Program-made: the position numbers and the translations under genes
The notes under the pieces: model-generated
The model's database searches: none
Seen by the model: the letters and a program-made list of their open reading frames with translations, nothing else
What the model was told of the DNA's origin: nothing
Part shown: positions 33,461-43,877 of the stretch, piece by piece
How the letters are laid out: every line of letters begins with the position of its first letter
Position numbering within the stretch: the stretch's first letter is position 1
NCBI RefSeq assembly: GCF_008693185.1
Contig: NZ_VXKN01000001.1
Coordinates: 62,001 to 126,000 of the forward strand
Source: Acinetobacter qingfengensis
GTDB taxonomy: Bacteria; Pseudomonadota; Gammaproteobacteria; Pseudomonadales; Moraxellaceae
DNA length: 64,000 nucleotides
Reading direction: 5' to 3'

Positions 33461-35002
33461 ATGAGCGAAATTAAAACACTGGAAATCCCAAAATGGGGAT
33501 TGTCTATGGAAGAAGGCACAGTTGCCAACTGGTTAATTCAGGAAGGAGACAGTTTTAGTAAAGGGCAGGAAATCTGTGAAATTGAAACCACTAAAATTGT
33601 AAATGTACTTGAAGCGCCATTTGATGGAACTTTGCGTAAAATCCTCGCCAAAGAGGGTGAAACTTTACCCGTTGGTGGCTTAATTGGCGTATGTGCTGAT
33701 GCAGGGGTGACAGAAGATGAGATTTTGGCATTTATTCAGTCACATGCATCTACAGAAAATGAGTCAGCGTCTACTTCAGTAGCAAAAATGCCAGAAAATG
33801 AAGCTGTGAAAACCACAGTCACACAGCCATCCTTACAAGAAGCTACACCAAAAGCAACAATACAGACACCATCCGTATCTCAAAATGGTTATCAAATTCC
33901 GGCATCATTGCTGGGTTATGATGTAGCACATGGTTTATTTGTTACGCCACATGCAAATAAGCTGGCAGAAAAACACAATGTGAATCTGCAAAAAATTCAA
34001 GGTACGGGGCGTGAAGGGCGAATCAGTATTGATGATATTCAAAATACTGTAATTGCTCAAGGTGGTCGTTGGCCGAATGTCAAAAACACGGTATCGCATC
34101 AATTTAAAGGTTCAACACAAGATGATAGTCAGGTTGCAGCGACGCCGCTAGCAAGACGTTTGGCCAAAGAAAAAGGCATTAATTTACATGACTGTCGTGC
34201 TTCGGGCTCACGTGGACGAGTATGTAGAGAAGATGTGGAGGCTACTTACGCCAAATTACATCCACAATCATCACAAGCTGAATCTAACAATCCTACTTGT
34301 CAAATTGTGCAACAAACCCCAAAAGTGATCAGCATGAATGCTATGCGTCGTGCCATTGCTTCACGTTTACAGGCAGCAAAACGCAATGCACCACATTTTC
34401 GCTTGACCGTTGATTTAAATGTTGAATCATTGCAGGCTTTGCGTAAACAAATTAATGATACGGTACCTCAGGTTAAGTTATCTATTAACGATATGCTGAT
34501 TAAGGCTGCCGCTGCAGCATTAATAAAAGTTCCAGAAGTTAATGTACAATTTGATGAAGAAAATCAGCAAATTCTACAATTTCCAACGGCTGACGTTGCT
34601 GTAGCAGTGGCAATTGATGGTGGTTTGATTACACCGATTGTTAAAGCAGCCAATCAAAAATCTCTGGCAGAAATCTCCAGCGATATGCGTGATTTATCGA
34701 CACGGGCCAAAACAGGTAAGTTGCAACCAGATGAATTTCAAGGTGGCAGTTTTAGTATTTCCAATTTGGGAATGCTTGGAATCAAACATTTTGATGCCAT
34801 CATTAATCCACCCCAAGGGGCCATCATGGCCTTAGGCGCTGCCGAAAAACGGGCTGTAGTGGAGAAAGATCAAGTGGTGATTCGGGAAATTGTAACAGCA
34901 ACATTATCTTGTGATCATCGTGTTATTGATGGTGCAGTAGGTGCAAAATTTTTGGCAAGTTTTAAGCAATTTGTTGAAAACCCTGCATTAATTTTGGTTT
35001 AG
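33461..35002 (+). CDS. acoC: acetoin dehydrogenase E2 (dihydrolipoamide acetyltransferase) with two E3-binding domains
   Basis: The ATG at 33461 gives 513 residues beginning MSEIKTLEIPKWGLSMEEGT. The lipoyl domain carries EIETTKIVNV with Lys45 as the lipoyl site. Two peripheral subunit-binding domains follow, near 161-195 (VTPHANKLAEKHNV) and 227-263 (ATPLARRLAKEKGI). The catalytic domain (about 288-513) ends with CDHRVIDGAVGAKFLASF, including the active His. Most E2 proteins have a single E3-binding domain; the duplication is notable. The gene follows acoB by 1 base. Confidence 0.93.
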   Translation: MSEIKTLEIPKWGLSMEEGTVANWLIQEGDSFSKGQEICEIETTKIVNVLEAPFDGTLRKILAKEGETLPVGGLIGVCADAGVTEDEILAFIQSHASTENESASTSVAKMPENEAVKTTVTQPSLQEATPKATIQTPSVSQNGYQIPASLLGYDVAHGLFVTPHANKLAEKHNVNLQKIQGTGREGRISIDDIQNTVIAQGGRWPNVKNTVSHQFKGSTQDDSQVAATPLARRLAKEKGINLHDCRASGSRGRVCREDVEATYAKLHPQSSQAESNNPTCQIVQQTPKVISMNAMRRAIASRLQAAKRNAPHFRLTVDLNVESLQALRKQINDTVPQVKLSINDMLIKAAAAALIKVPEVNVQFDEENQQILQFPTADVAVAVAIDGGLITPIVKAANQKSLAEISSDMRDLSTRAKTGKLQPDEFQGGSFSISNLGMLGIKHFDAIINPPQGAIMALGAAEKRAVVEKDQVVIREIVTATLSCDHRVIDGAVGAKFLASFKQFVENPALILV

Positions 35003-35012
35003 GAGACTCGGT

Positions 35013-36413
35013 ATGTCTGACACACAATTTGATGTCATTGTGATTGGTGCAGGACCGGGTGGATATGTGGCTGCTATTCGTGCAGCCCAACTTGGACTGA
35101 GAACGGCGATTGTTGAATCCACGCATCTGGGTGGAATTTGCTTAAACTGGGGCTGTATTCCAACGAAAGCACTATTAAGTGGCGCTGCTTTTGCACAACA
35201 GCTAAAACATGCTTCCCAATTTGGTTTCCAGCTTGCTGATGTACAATTTGATTTTAATCAACTGGTAAAACATAGTCGACAGGTATCTGCACAACTGGTA
35301 CAAGGAATTGAACATTTACTGAAAAAGAATCAGATTACTTTATTTAATGCTAAAGCAAAATTTATTGCTAAGGAACGTCTACAACTGACGGATGAAAAAG
35401 GTAAAGTTTCAGAAATTTCGGCGCCACACATTATTGTGGCAACAGGCGCCAAAGCAGCTACTTTGCCGCAATTACAGATTGATGGTACACATATCTGGAG
35501 TTATAAAGAAGCACTTGTCCCGCAAGAACTTCCTAAATCTTTATTGGTGATTGGTTCTGGTGCCATTGGTAGTGAATTTGCAAGTTTGTATCATGATCTG
35601 GGTTCACAAGTCACTTTGGTCGATATTGCCAAGCAAATTCTTCCGACAGAAGATCACGAAGTCGCACAATATGTTCAAAAACAATTTGAACAAAATGGCA
35701 TTCAGGTTTTGACTCAAACATCGATCAACTCTGCGCAAGTTGATGGTCAGCAGGTACGTTGTGAGATTGAAACAGCAAGTGGTATCACTGAGCAAACATT
35801 TGACAAAGTACTTTGTGCGATTGGTGTTAAACCAAATTCATCTGGGCTGGGACTGGAAGATTTAGGTATTGAATTTGAGCGCGGTTTCATTAAAACTGAT
35901 CAATGGTGTAAAACCAATGTGGTTGGAATCTATGCGATAGGTGATGTTGCAGGTGCACCATGCCTTGCACATAAAGCAAGTCATGAAGCGATTTTATGTG
36001 TGGAAAAAATTGCAGGCATTGCTGATGTACATGCACTTGATCGAACACAAATTCCAGCATGTATTTTTACCCATCCACAAGTGGCAAGTATTGGCTTAAC
36101 TGAACAACAAGCGAAAAACCAAGGTTATCAGGTCAATATTGGGAAATTTCCATTACAGGCTAATGGTAAAGCGATTGCTTTGGCAGAAACTGCAGGGTTT
36201 GTCAAAACTGTTATAGATGCGCAGACTGGTGAACTACTGGGAGCACATATGGTTGGTCATGAAGTAACTGAGCAAATTCAAGGTTTTGCCATCGCAAAAA
36301 CTTTGGAAGCAACTGATGATAGTCTGGCCAATGTGATTTTTCCACACCCAACTTTATCTGAAGCAATGCATGAGTCAATATTAGCCAGTATGCAACGTGC
36401 GATTCATATTTAA
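35013..36413 (+). CDS. acoD: dihydrolipoamide dehydrogenase (E3) of the acetoin complex
   Basis: The 466-residue protein has the FAD motif VIVIGAGPGGYVAAIRAAQL, the redox pair CLNWGC (Cys43/Cys48), the NAD motif VIGSGAIGSEFASLYHDLG and the C-terminal HPTLSEAMHE with catalytic His/Glu. It reoxidises the lipoyl group of AcoC. It starts 10 bases after acoC. The symbol acoD is used by analogy; acoL or lpd are equally fair. Confidence 0.94.
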   Translation: MSDTQFDVIVIGAGPGGYVAAIRAAQLGLRTAIVESTHLGGICLNWGCIPTKALLSGAAFAQQLKHASQFGFQLADVQFDFNQLVKHSRQVSAQLVQGIEHLLKKNQITLFNAKAKFIAKERLQLTDEKGKVSEISAPHIIVATGAKAATLPQLQIDGTHIWSYKEALVPQELPKSLLVIGSGAIGSEFASLYHDLGSQVTLVDIAKQILPTEDHEVAQYVQKQFEQNGIQVLTQTSINSAQVDGQQVRCEIETASGITEQTFDKVLCAIGVKPNSSGLGLEDLGIEFERGFIKTDQWCKTNVVGIYAIGDVAGAPCLAHKASHEAILCVEKIAGIADVHALDRTQIPACIFTHPQVASIGLTEQQAKNQGYQVNIGKFPLQANGKAIALAETAGFVKTVIDAQTGELLGAHMVGHEVTEQIQGFAIAKTLEATDDSLANVIFPHPTLSEAMHESILASMQRAIHI

Positions 36414-36554
36414 CCTTTAAGGTTGAAATGATTTAGGTTTATATTCTTGATATCTACCTAAAGAATCGTAAGTTGAAGTAAATACAAAATCACCCAAGGC
36501 TATGAAGATTTGTCTAGTAGAAATATTCATAGCCGATTTATACAGGACAGAATA

Positions 36555-37613
36555 ATGAAAGCTGCACGTTTTTATGATAAAGGTGACATACGTATAGAAG
36601 ATATTCCGGAACCGGAAGTTGCTCCTGGTACAGTTGGGATTAAAGTCGCATGGTGTGGAATTTGTGGTACAGATTTGCACGAATTTATGGATGGACCAAT
36701 TTTTATTCCACCTTGTGGTCATCCACATCCAATCTCAGGTGAATCTGCACCAGTAACAATGGGACATGAATTTTCGGGTGTAGTATATGCTGTTGGTGAA
36801 GGTGTAGATGATATTGAAATTGGCCAGCATGTTGTTGTTGAACCGTATATCATTGCTGATGATGTACCTACAGGCCCAGGCGATAATTATCATCTTTCTA
36901 AAAATATGAACTTTATTGGTTTGGGGGGACGTGGTGGTGGCCTTTCCGAAAAAATTGCTGTAAAACGTCGCTGGGTGCACCCAATTTCAAATAAAGTTCC
37001 TCTAGATCAAGCAGCATTAATTGAGCCACTTTCTGTAGGGCATCATGCTTATGTTCGTAGTGGTGCAAAAGCAGGTGATGTTGCTTTGGTAGGTGGTGCT
37101 GGGCCAATCGGTTTATTGTTATCTGCTATTTTAAAAGCCAAAGGCTTAACTGTGATTATCACAGAATTAAGCAGAAAACGTAAAGAAAAAGCTTTAGAAG
37201 CTGGTGTTGCAGATTATATTCTTGATCCTTCTCAGGTTGATGTTACTGCTGAAGTCATGAAAATTACCAATGATCAAGGTGCAGACGTTGCATTTGAATG
37301 TACAAGTGTGAATAAAGTTTTAGATACATTGGTATCTGCTACAAGGCCAACGGGTGTAATTGTTATCGTATCAATTTGGAGTCATCCAGCAACAGTCAAT
37401 ATCCATAGTGTGGTAATGAAAGAGTTGGATATTCGTGGCACCATTGCCTATGTCAATGATCATCAGGAAACGATTAAACTGGTCGAACAAGGTAAAATTA
37501 ACCTTGATGCATTCATTACACAGCGTATTCAGTTGGATGATTTAATCTCTCAAGGATTTGAAAGATTAATCCACAATAATGAATCAGCAGTAAAAATTCT
37601 GGTTCACCCATAA
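36555..37613 (+). CDS. bdhA: 2,3-butanediol dehydrogenase (zinc-dependent)
   Basis: The ATG at 36555 follows AGGACAG and gives 352 residues. The medium-chain dehydrogenase motifs are AWCGICGTDLHEF (zinc Cys), GHEFSGVVYAVGEGVDDIEI and the Rossmann stretch VALVGGAGPIGLLLSAILKA. The insert CGHPHPISGESAP is characteristic of (R,R)-butanediol dehydrogenases. It converts butanediol to acetoin, which feeds the aco complex. It lies 141 bases after acoD. Confidence 0.92.
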   Translation: MKAARFYDKGDIRIEDIPEPEVAPGTVGIKVAWCGICGTDLHEFMDGPIFIPPCGHPHPISGESAPVTMGHEFSGVVYAVGEGVDDIEIGQHVVVEPYIIADDVPTGPGDNYHLSKNMNFIGLGGRGGGLSEKIAVKRRWVHPISNKVPLDQAALIEPLSVGHHAYVRSGAKAGDVALVGGAGPIGLLLSAILKAKGLTVIITELSRKRKEKALEAGVADYILDPSQVDVTAEVMKITNDQGADVAFECTSVNKVLDTLVSATRPTGVIVIVSIWSHPATVNIHSVVMKELDIRGTIAYVNDHQETIKLVEQGKINLDAFITQRIQLDDLISQGFERLIHNNESAVKILVHP

Positions 37614-37625
37614 ATTAATGTTCAA

Positions 37626-37659
37626 AACACACTGGATTAATTGAAAAATTCAGTGTGTT
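37626..37659 (+). repeat. hairpin between bdhA and budC-like gene
   Basis: AACACACTG and CAGTGTGTT form a perfect 9-bp stem with a 16-base loop, ending 2 bases before the AGGGAG ribosome-binding site. It may tune expression of the second gene or stabilise the upstream message. No T run follows. Confidence 0.6.
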
Positions 37660-37675
37660 GTTAGGGAGTTGTACG

Positions 37676-38461
37676 ATGTCAAAAGGATTAAAAAATAAAG
37701 TTGCATTAATTACCGGTGGTGCAAGAGGAATTGGTCGCGGTATTGCACTACGTTTAGCAACAGAAGGCACTCATATTGCCTTGATTGATATGAATGAAGA
37801 GCTATTAAAAAATACTCAAGCAGAAATTGAAAATTTGAATGTTAAGGCAACAACCTATGTCGCAGATATTAGCCAGTTAGATCAGGTCACAGCAGCAATT
37901 GATCATACATATCAGGCATTAGGTGGTTTTGATATCATGATTAATAATGCAGGGATTGCACAAGTACAGCCAATCAATGATATTAAACCTGATGACTTCC
38001 GAAAAATTACTGATATTAATATTGGTGGTGTTTTATGGGGAATTCAGGCTGCAGCCAAAAAATTTCAGGCACTTGATCAGAAAGGTAAAATTATTAATGC
38101 CTGTTCAATTGCAGGGCATGATGGATTTGCCATGCTAGGTGTCTATTCTGCAACAAAATTTGCTGTTCGCGCTTTAACCCAAGCGGCAGCAAAAGAATAT
38201 GCTAGTCATGGTATTACTGTAAATGGTTATTGTCCAGGTATTGTTGGTACAGATATGTGGGTAGAAATTGACAAGCGATTCTCTGAGCTTACTGGCGCAC
38301 CGATAGGAGAAACCTATAAAAAATATGTTGAAGGAATCGCATTAGGGCGTGCACAAACACCGGAAGACGTGGCTGCATTGGTTGCATTCTTAGCAAGTGA
38401 AGATTCTGATTATATTACTGGACAATCTATATTAACCGATGGTGGTATTGTGTACCGTTAA
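37676..38461 (+). CDS. budC: short-chain dehydrogenase, acetoin/diacetyl reductase type
   Basis: The ATG at 37676 follows AGGGAG and gives 261 residues. It has the SDR motifs [29 protein letters not shown], catalytic Ser in [10 protein letters not shown], and [13 protein letters not shown] (Tyr/Lys). The tail [20 protein letters not shown] resembles meso-butanediol dehydrogenase/diacetyl reductase (BudC). It is the last gene of the butanediol/acetoin set and may interconvert diacetyl, acetoin and meso-butanediol. Confidence 0.87.
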   Translation: MSKGLKNKVALITGGARGIGRGIALRLATEGTHIALIDMNEELLKNTQAEIENLNVKATTYVADISQLDQVTAAIDHTYQALGGFDIMINNAGIAQVQPINDIKPDDFRKITDINIGGVLWGIQAAAKKFQALDQKGKIINACSIAGHDGFAMLGVYSATKFAVRALTQAAAKEYASHGITVNGYCPGIVGTDMWVEIDKRFSELTGAPIGETYKKYVEGIALGRAQTPEDVAALVAFLASEDSDYITGQSILTDGGIVYR

Positions 38462-38468
38462 TTTCCTG

Positions 38469-38501
38469 AAAAAAGGGTGTGAATTCGAGCATCCTTTTTT
38501 T
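38469..38501 (+). terminator. terminator of the aco/butanediol operon
   Basis: AAAAAAGGGTG and CATCCTTTTTTT pair with one G-U, with T residues following. Confidence 0.75.
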
Positions 38502-38608
38502 ATGCATAAACTTTGATGTTGTGAAAATTAATAGACTTAAATTTAAAAAATATAGTAATTGTTATTTCTAAAAATAAGGAAAGAGCAAAGCAAACTTCAC
38601 TCTTTCGT

Positions 38609-39487
38609 TTAGAACAAGGGTAGATGTGGTGCTGGAGATTGATAGCTAAAGCTAAAACTAATACTTAATGCAGTGATTAGAATAATAGAATATAGAAAAT
38701 AGCGTTTCGCCCATTGTTGGTCATCTTTAACTTTGAAACCGATTAAGGATAAATAGATCCAGTAAACACAAAGACCGTTAAATGTGATCAGGAAAAATAC
38801 ATTGGTATAGCCGAAACAATATAGACCATTTAATACCAAAGTAAATAGAATCACATAAATCAAACATTCAATTTTAGTCCGTAAAACTGAACGTGCAACT
38901 GGTAAAATTGGTACACAGGCACGTTGATAATCATCTAGGCGGTAAATTGCAATACCCCAAGAATGTGGCATTTGCCAAATACTATAGGCCAGAAAAATTA
39001 ACAAAGCAGCCACATCAAATTCATGTGACACAGCAGTATAACCAATGACAGGTGGTGAAGCACCAGAAATACTACCAATAACCGTTTGATGAATTGATTG
39101 ACGCTTAGACCATAAACTGTACACAATGACATAAACGATAAAACCCAAAGCAGCAAAACAAAAAGCGTAAATACCTGAAAATATATAAAGCAAAATAAAG
39201 CCGATGACACCAATGATCGATGCATATATAAATGCAGCAACAGGAGAAATCGTCTTTTTTACCAATGCACGATTTTGTGTTCGAGCCATCTTTGGATCAA
39301 TATCTTGATCAATGATATTGTTAAAGACACAACCAGACGCAACTACTAACGTTGTTCCAATGAGGGTTAGAAGAAGTAGGGGAATATCTATATGTCCTTG
39401 AGAGGCTAGAAAAAAGCCCCCCAAGGTGGTAACAAAGTTACCAAAAAGGATACCTGGTTTAGCCAGGAGAAGGTATTGCTTAAACAT
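38609..39487 (-). CDS. cyoE: protoheme IX farnesyltransferase (heme O synthase)
   Basis: The 292-residue membrane protein has several helices and the UbiA-family motif NNIIDQDIDPKMARTQNRAL, then the second motif YRLDDYQRACVPILP. It adds the farnesyl tail to heme B to make heme O for the oxidase. It is the last gene of the cyo operon, 10 bases after cyoD. Confidence 0.96.
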   Translation of the reverse strand: MFKQYLLLAKPGILFGNFVTTLGGFFLASQGHIDIPLLLLTLIGTTLVVASGCVFNNIIDQDIDPKMARTQNRALVKKTISPVAAFIYASIIGVIGFILLYIFSGIYAFCFAALGFIVYVIVYSLWSKRQSIHQTVIGSISGASPPVIGYTAVSHEFDVAALLIFLAYSIWQMPHSWGIAIYRLDDYQRACVPILPVARSVLRTKIECLIYVILFTLVLNGLYCFGYTNVFFLITFNGLCVYWIYLSLIGFKVKDDQQWAKRYFLYSIILITALSISFSFSYQSPAPHLPLF

Positions 39488-39497
39488 GACAAACAGT

Positions 39498-39821
39498 TTA
39501 GATCATCATGTTAGCGTGTAGATAATTCATGATCCAGATTGAACCTACAAACAAAATGGCGATGGTCAGAACTGTGTAGATAAAAGCAATTGTATCCCAA
39601 CGTTGTTCTTCAGAACCATTTAAATGTAAGAAGTAGATCAATTGAACCAATACTTGTGCAAATGCAGTAATGGCAATCGTGAACAAGACTACACCACCAG
39701 TCATTCCTGACATCACCATTCCAAATGGAATGATGGTCAGAATGATAGATAGAATAAAGCCAACTGTATATTGCTTAGAACTACCGTGCGCAGCACCAGG
39801 ATTTTTTACATCATGACTCAT
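39498..39821 (-). CDS. cyoD: cytochrome o ubiquinol oxidase subunit IV
   Basis: The ATG at 39821 gives 107 residues ([20 protein letters not shown]) and overlaps the cyoC stop by 4 bases. The longer frame adds 15 residues inside cyoC. Three hydrophobic helices are present ([28 protein letters not shown]-type and a C-terminal helix). It helps assemble the bo3 oxidase. Confidence 0.95.
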   Translation of the reverse strand: MSHDVKNPGAAHGSSKQYTVGFILSIILTIIPFGMVMSGMTGGVVLFTIAITAFAQVLVQLIYFLHLNGSEEQRWDTIAFIYTVLTIAILFVGSIWIMNYLHANMMI

Positions 39822-40441
39822 GCAAGAACTCCTTTTAAGTAAACCAAGCTGAATACACAGATCCATACGATATCAAGGAAGTGCCAAAACAAACTTAGGC
39901 ATGCCAAACGACGAGTATTTGGTAAGGTCAAACCTTGAGTTTTGATTTGATACATCAATACCAACATCCATACTAGACCGGATGTTACGTGAATACCGTG
40001 TGTTCCAACCAAAGTGAAGAATGCTGAAAGAAATGCACTTGTGCTTGGACCATGGCCTGAATGTACTAGGTGATGGAATTCATAGAGTTCCATTCCAATA
40101 AAGGCTGCACCAAAAACAAATGTAATGATTAACCATTTCAGAACACCACTCACATCATTCTTATAACGTGCAAGTACAGCAAAACCGAAAGTTACAGATG
40201 AAACCAAAAGTGCCATTGTTTCAGTTAAAACAAAACCTAAGGATTCACCGAACAGTTCTTTTGCAGTTGGTGTACCCGGTGGCACGTGGCCACTGAGTAC
40301 AGCGAAAGCGATGAAGAGTGTACCAAAAAGGATAAGGTCACTCATCAAGTATGTCCAGAAACCAAAGACAGTAATTGGCGTATCATCATGGTGATGATGA
40401 TCATCATGTCCGTGGTTGTCGTGATGAAGTACTTCAGCCAT
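39818..40441 (-). CDS. cyoC: cytochrome o ubiquinol oxidase subunit III
   Basis: The 207-residue protein starts with a His-rich tail ([17 protein letters not shown]), then five helices including [40 protein letters not shown] and [18 protein letters not shown] are typical of subunit III. The N-terminal His run could bind metal but is common in this family. The gene is 4 bases after cyoB. Confidence 0.96.
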   Translation of the reverse strand: MAEVLHHDNHGHDDHHHHDDTPITVFGFWTYLMSDLILFGTLFIAFAVLSGHVPPGTPTAKELFGESLGFVLTETMALLVSSVTFGFAVLARYKNDVSGVLKWLIITFVFGAAFIGMELYEFHHLVHSGHGPSTSAFLSAFFTLVGTHGIHVTSGLVWMLVLMYQIKTQGLTLPNTRRLACLSLFWHFLDIVWICVFSLVYLKGVLA

Positions 40442-40445
40442 TGTC

Positions 40446-42440
40446 TTAGTCCTTCTTCAAATGTTTTTCGAGTAATGCAAAACGTTCATTCTCGATACGT
40501 TCAACTTCAGCAGCAGGAACATAATAATCAACGTTCTTGGTGAATGAACTACGAATGAATGAAATGACTGCGGCAGCAAAGCTTACAACAACTAACCACC
40601 AGATATGCCAGATTAGAGCAAAGCCTAAAACAGTCAGAATCATTGCAATAATGAAACCGGCCGCACGGCTTGTAGGCATGTGAATATCAGCGTATTTAGC
40701 AGGGCGTTGATAAGCAACACCATTTTCTTTATCTGACCAGAAACGGTCAATACCAGCACCGTCCAATTCAGTTGCAAAGTTATAGAATGGAGCAGGGGAA
40801 GATGTAGACCATTCAAATGTACGACCAGCACCCCAAGAGTCACCAGTATAATCGATAGTCTGTTTGCGTTTTAGGAAACCAACACCAAAAGTTAGCAACA
40901 AGCAAACAACACCAATTGCCACCAGTACAGCACCAACCATTGCAATGTACAAGTAAGGTGTCCACTCTGGATTATCGTAAGTATTCAAACGACGAGTCAT
41001 CCCCATGAAACCAAGGATATAAAGTGGCATGAATGCAAAATAGAAACCGAAGAACCAGAACCAAAATGCAGCTTTATTCCAGAACTCATCTAACTTCCAA
41101 CCAAACATTTTTGGCCAGTAGAAAGTAAGACCAGCAAAGAAACCGAACACTACACCACCAATAATTACGTTATGGAAGTGAGCAATCAAGAATAAAGAGT
41201 TGTGTACAAGGAAATCCGCTGGTGGAACAGCCATTAATACGCCAGTTAAACCACCGATACCGAATGTAACCAAGAAACCCATGGTCCAGTACATTGGTGA
41301 TGTAAAGGTAATCTGGCCACGATACATCGTGAATAACCAAGAGAACATTTTAACACCAGTAGGAATGGCGATAATCATGGTCATGATACCGAAGAATGCA
41401 TTGACGTTTGCGCCTGCACCCATGGTAAAGAAGTGGTGAACCCACACAACTAGCGATAAAATAGTAATTGCAATTGTTGCATATACCATTGATTTATAAC
41501 CGAACAAAGGTTTGCGACTAAATGTAGACACAATTTCGGAATATAGACCAAAAGCAGGCAATACCAAGATATATACTTCTGGGTGACCCCATGTCCAGAT
41601 CAAGTTCACGTACAGCATTGGGCTACCGCCAAGCTCATTGGTGAAGAAATGGAAATCGAAGTAACGGTCAAGTGAAAGCATTGCCAATGTTGCAGTTAAC
41701 ACAGGGAAAGTCGCAATAATCAGAATACATGCACAAAGTGTTGTCCATGTAGATACTGGCATATCCATGAGTTTCATGCCTGGTGCACGCATCTTGATGA
41801 TGGTCACAAAAAAGTTCACACCAGATAACAATGAACCTAGCCCTGAAAGTTGCAATGCCCAGATATAGTAATCTACACCAACACCCGGACTATATTGAAT
41901 TCCGGATAGAGGAGGATATGCCAACCAGCCTGTTGCAGCGAATTCACCTAGCACTAATGATGCCATGACTAAACCGGCAGCACCAACGAATAACCAGAAG
42001 CTCAAAGAGTTTAACAATGGGAAAGCAACGTCGCGCGCACCAATCTGTAATGGTACGGTGATATTCCACATACCAACAACAAGACCCATTGCAACGAAGA
42101 AGATCATGATTACGCCATGCGCAGTGAAGATCTGGTCATAATGGTCGGGATGTAGATAGCCTTCACCGCCGGGGCCTGCAAGAAAAAGTTGTAAACGCAT
42201 CATTAAGGCATCTGCAAAACCACGCACTAGCATAATAACTGACACAATGAAATACATAATACCAATGCGTTTATGGTCTACAGATGTAAACCACTCTTTC
42301 CATAAATAACCCCAAAGTTTGAAGTAAGTTACAGCACCAAGTACTAGAATTGCACCAATGATCATAACGGCCATGGTAACCAGTACAATTGGCTCCTGAG
42401 GAATTGCTTCGGGGCCTAGTTTACCGAATAAAAAAGACAT
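40446..42440 (-). CDS. cyoB: cytochrome o ubiquinol oxidase subunit I
   Basis: The 664-residue protein has 15 predicted helices. Heme-copper ligands are seen in [37 protein letters not shown] (Cu-B His and the Tyr), WVHHFFTMG and [12 protein letters not shown]. It reduces oxygen to water with electrons from ubiquinol and pumps protons. It starts 3 bases after cyoA. Confidence 0.98.
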   Translation of the reverse strand: MSFLFGKLGPEAIPQEPIVLVTMAVMIIGAILVLGAVTYFKLWGYLWKEWFTSVDHKRIGIMYFIVSVIMLVRGFADALMMRLQLFLAGPGGEGYLHPDHYDQIFTAHGVIMIFFVAMGLVVGMWNITVPLQIGARDVAFPLLNSLSFWLFVGAAGLVMASLVLGEFAATGWLAYPPLSGIQYSPGVGVDYYIWALQLSGLGSLLSGVNFFVTIIKMRAPGMKLMDMPVSTWTTLCACILIIATFPVLTATLAMLSLDRYFDFHFFTNELGGSPMLYVNLIWTWGHPEVYILVLPAFGLYSEIVSTFSRKPLFGYKSMVYATIAITILSLVVWVHHFFTMGAGANVNAFFGIMTMIIAIPTGVKMFSWLFTMYRGQITFTSPMYWTMGFLVTFGIGGLTGVLMAVPPADFLVHNSLFLIAHFHNVIIGGVVFGFFAGLTFYWPKMFGWKLDEFWNKAAFWFWFFGFYFAFMPLYILGFMGMTRRLNTYDNPEWTPYLYIAMVGAVLVAIGVVCLLLTFGVGFLKRKQTIDYTGDSWGAGRTFEWSTSSPAPFYNFATELDGAGIDRFWSDKENGVAYQRPAKYADIHMPTSRAAGFIIAMILTVLGFALIWHIWWLVVVSFAAAVISFIRSSFTKNVDYYVPAAEVERIENERFALLEKHLKKD

Positions 42441-42443
42441 ATT

Positions 42444-43550
42444 TTATTCTCCCGCTACAGTTTTTGCAGTAGCTGTATCTTGGCTTGCAGGCACTTCAAC
42501 TGAAGCCGCTGCCTCATGCGCTACTTGCTCGTGAGATCCTGCATGTGTATTGCCATGATAGTTGCTCATATAAGCATTAATCACAGTTTTAAACAAATCA
42601 GGTTGTACAGAAGAGTAGTAAGTCACAGGAGTTGGTTTGTTTGGAAAAGGTTTCATTGCTTCAGCTTTTTCCAGAGCTTCAGTATCACCTTTACGCTGTG
42701 CTTCTTTAACCAATGCTTCGATCTGATGTTTAGAACGGTCGCCATCTTTCAATGTAGCAAATTCAGCTTGGTCTAACAGACCTTTTTGAATAGCGGTTGT
42801 ACCTTTGTCATCAACAACAATCGTATTGCCTTTACCAGCTTTGATTGTATTTACCCACTCATCAAATTGTGCTTTAGTCACACTGTGTGCCTTAAAGTAC
42901 ATTTGAGAGAAACCATAACCACTGTAGTTGGCAGAAAAACCACGATATACGCCAGTTGTATCTGCGCTTAAATGCAATTGGGTCTGCATACCTGCCATCG
43001 CATAAATTTGACCTGCCAATTTCGGAATGAAGAAAGAGTTCATTGTAAAGTTGGAAGTGATACGGAATGCAATGGGTTGTTGCTCAGGGAAGCGAACTTC
43101 ATTGATTGTTGCAATATTTTGTTCAGGATAGATAAATATCCATTTAAATTGCTCAGCAATAACTTGAATTGTTAGTTCTTCCGATGAATCCGCAGCACGT
43201 GACTTATATGGATCATAATCGTGAGAACCCTTGTAAGCAAGGTATGCCAAAAATGCAATAATTATAATAGGAATACCCCAGACTACAATTTCAATTGCAG
43301 TTGAGTGAGCCCAATTTGGCTGATAATCTGCATCTTTATTACTTTTACGGTACTTCCAGCCGAACCAGAGCGCCATAATGATCGAAGGAATAACGACAAG
43401 CAGCATTACATAAATTGCTGTTACCATTAGACCTGAAAGACCTTGCGCAACTGGACCCTCAGAATTGAGAAGTACTATATCGCCACCACAACCAGTTAAT
43501 AGTGTGGTAGCTGTTAATAAAGACAATACAGCTAGTGTCTTTTGTCTCAT
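42444..43550 (-). CDS. cyoA: cytochrome o ubiquinol oxidase subunit II (lipoprotein)
   Basis: The 368-residue protein has a lipobox LLTGC with Cys21 and two helices (AIYVMLLVVIPSIIMALWFG, VVWGIPIIIIAFLAYLAYKG). A periplasmic cupredoxin domain follows (EQFKWIFIYPEQNIATINEV). It lacks the Cu-A ligands, as expected for a quinol oxidase. The tail of about 90 residues (from TIQKGLLDQAEF) is extended and Ala/Glu-rich. It is the first cyo gene. Confidence 0.96.
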   Translation of the reverse strand: MRQKTLAVLSLLTATTLLTGCGGDIVLLNSEGPVAQGLSGLMVTAIYVMLLVVIPSIIMALWFGWKYRKSNKDADYQPNWAHSTAIEIVVWGIPIIIIAFLAYLAYKGSHDYDPYKSRAADSSEELTIQVIAEQFKWIFIYPEQNIATINEVRFPEQQPIAFRITSNFTMNSFFIPKLAGQIYAMAGMQTQLHLSADTTGVYRGFSANYSGYGFSQMYFKAHSVTKAQFDEWVNTIKAGKGNTIVVDDKGTTAIQKGLLDQAEFATLKDGDRSKHQIEALVKEAQRKGDTEALEKAEAMKPFPNKPTPVTYYSSVQPDLFKTVINAYMSNYHGNTHAGSHEQVAHEAAASVEVPASQDTATAKTVAGE

Positions 43551-43877
43551 AATACAACCTCGGTGAAGAGACCCATTTTTAAAAATATGGGATAGCGATT
43601 CAGTGCTACATGTCTAAAAAAAAGAATTTCAAATTTTAACAAAATGAAATTCCCTTTGAATATGTGGCACCGCTACGTTGTAAGGCATTATGCCTGATTA
43701 AAAGCAACTAAGCTATAACAAAACGATCATAAAAATCATTTAAAACCATGAAAAAAATAATGAATTAAGGTGGAAATGTAATTTTTTTGAATAAAATCAT
43801 TATATTGTTATTGTTTTATGATGTTGTAAAAAATATTTAAGCCCAAAATGATTGGGCTTAAATGGATATTTTATGGA
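43551..43877. other. cyo promoter region and intergenic stretch
   Basis: No ORF is convincing. It should hold the cyoA promoter (43551-43700). The hairpin 43838-43860 at the far end belongs to the convergent-side RDD gene. The rest is AT-rich without clear structure. Confidence 0.5.
43838..43860 (-). terminator. terminator-like hairpin of the RDD gene
   Basis: TAAGCCCAA and TTGGGCTTA form a 9-bp stem with a 5-base loop, 17 bases beyond the stop. On the minus strand the T-rich tail is interrupted. Confidence 0.65.
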
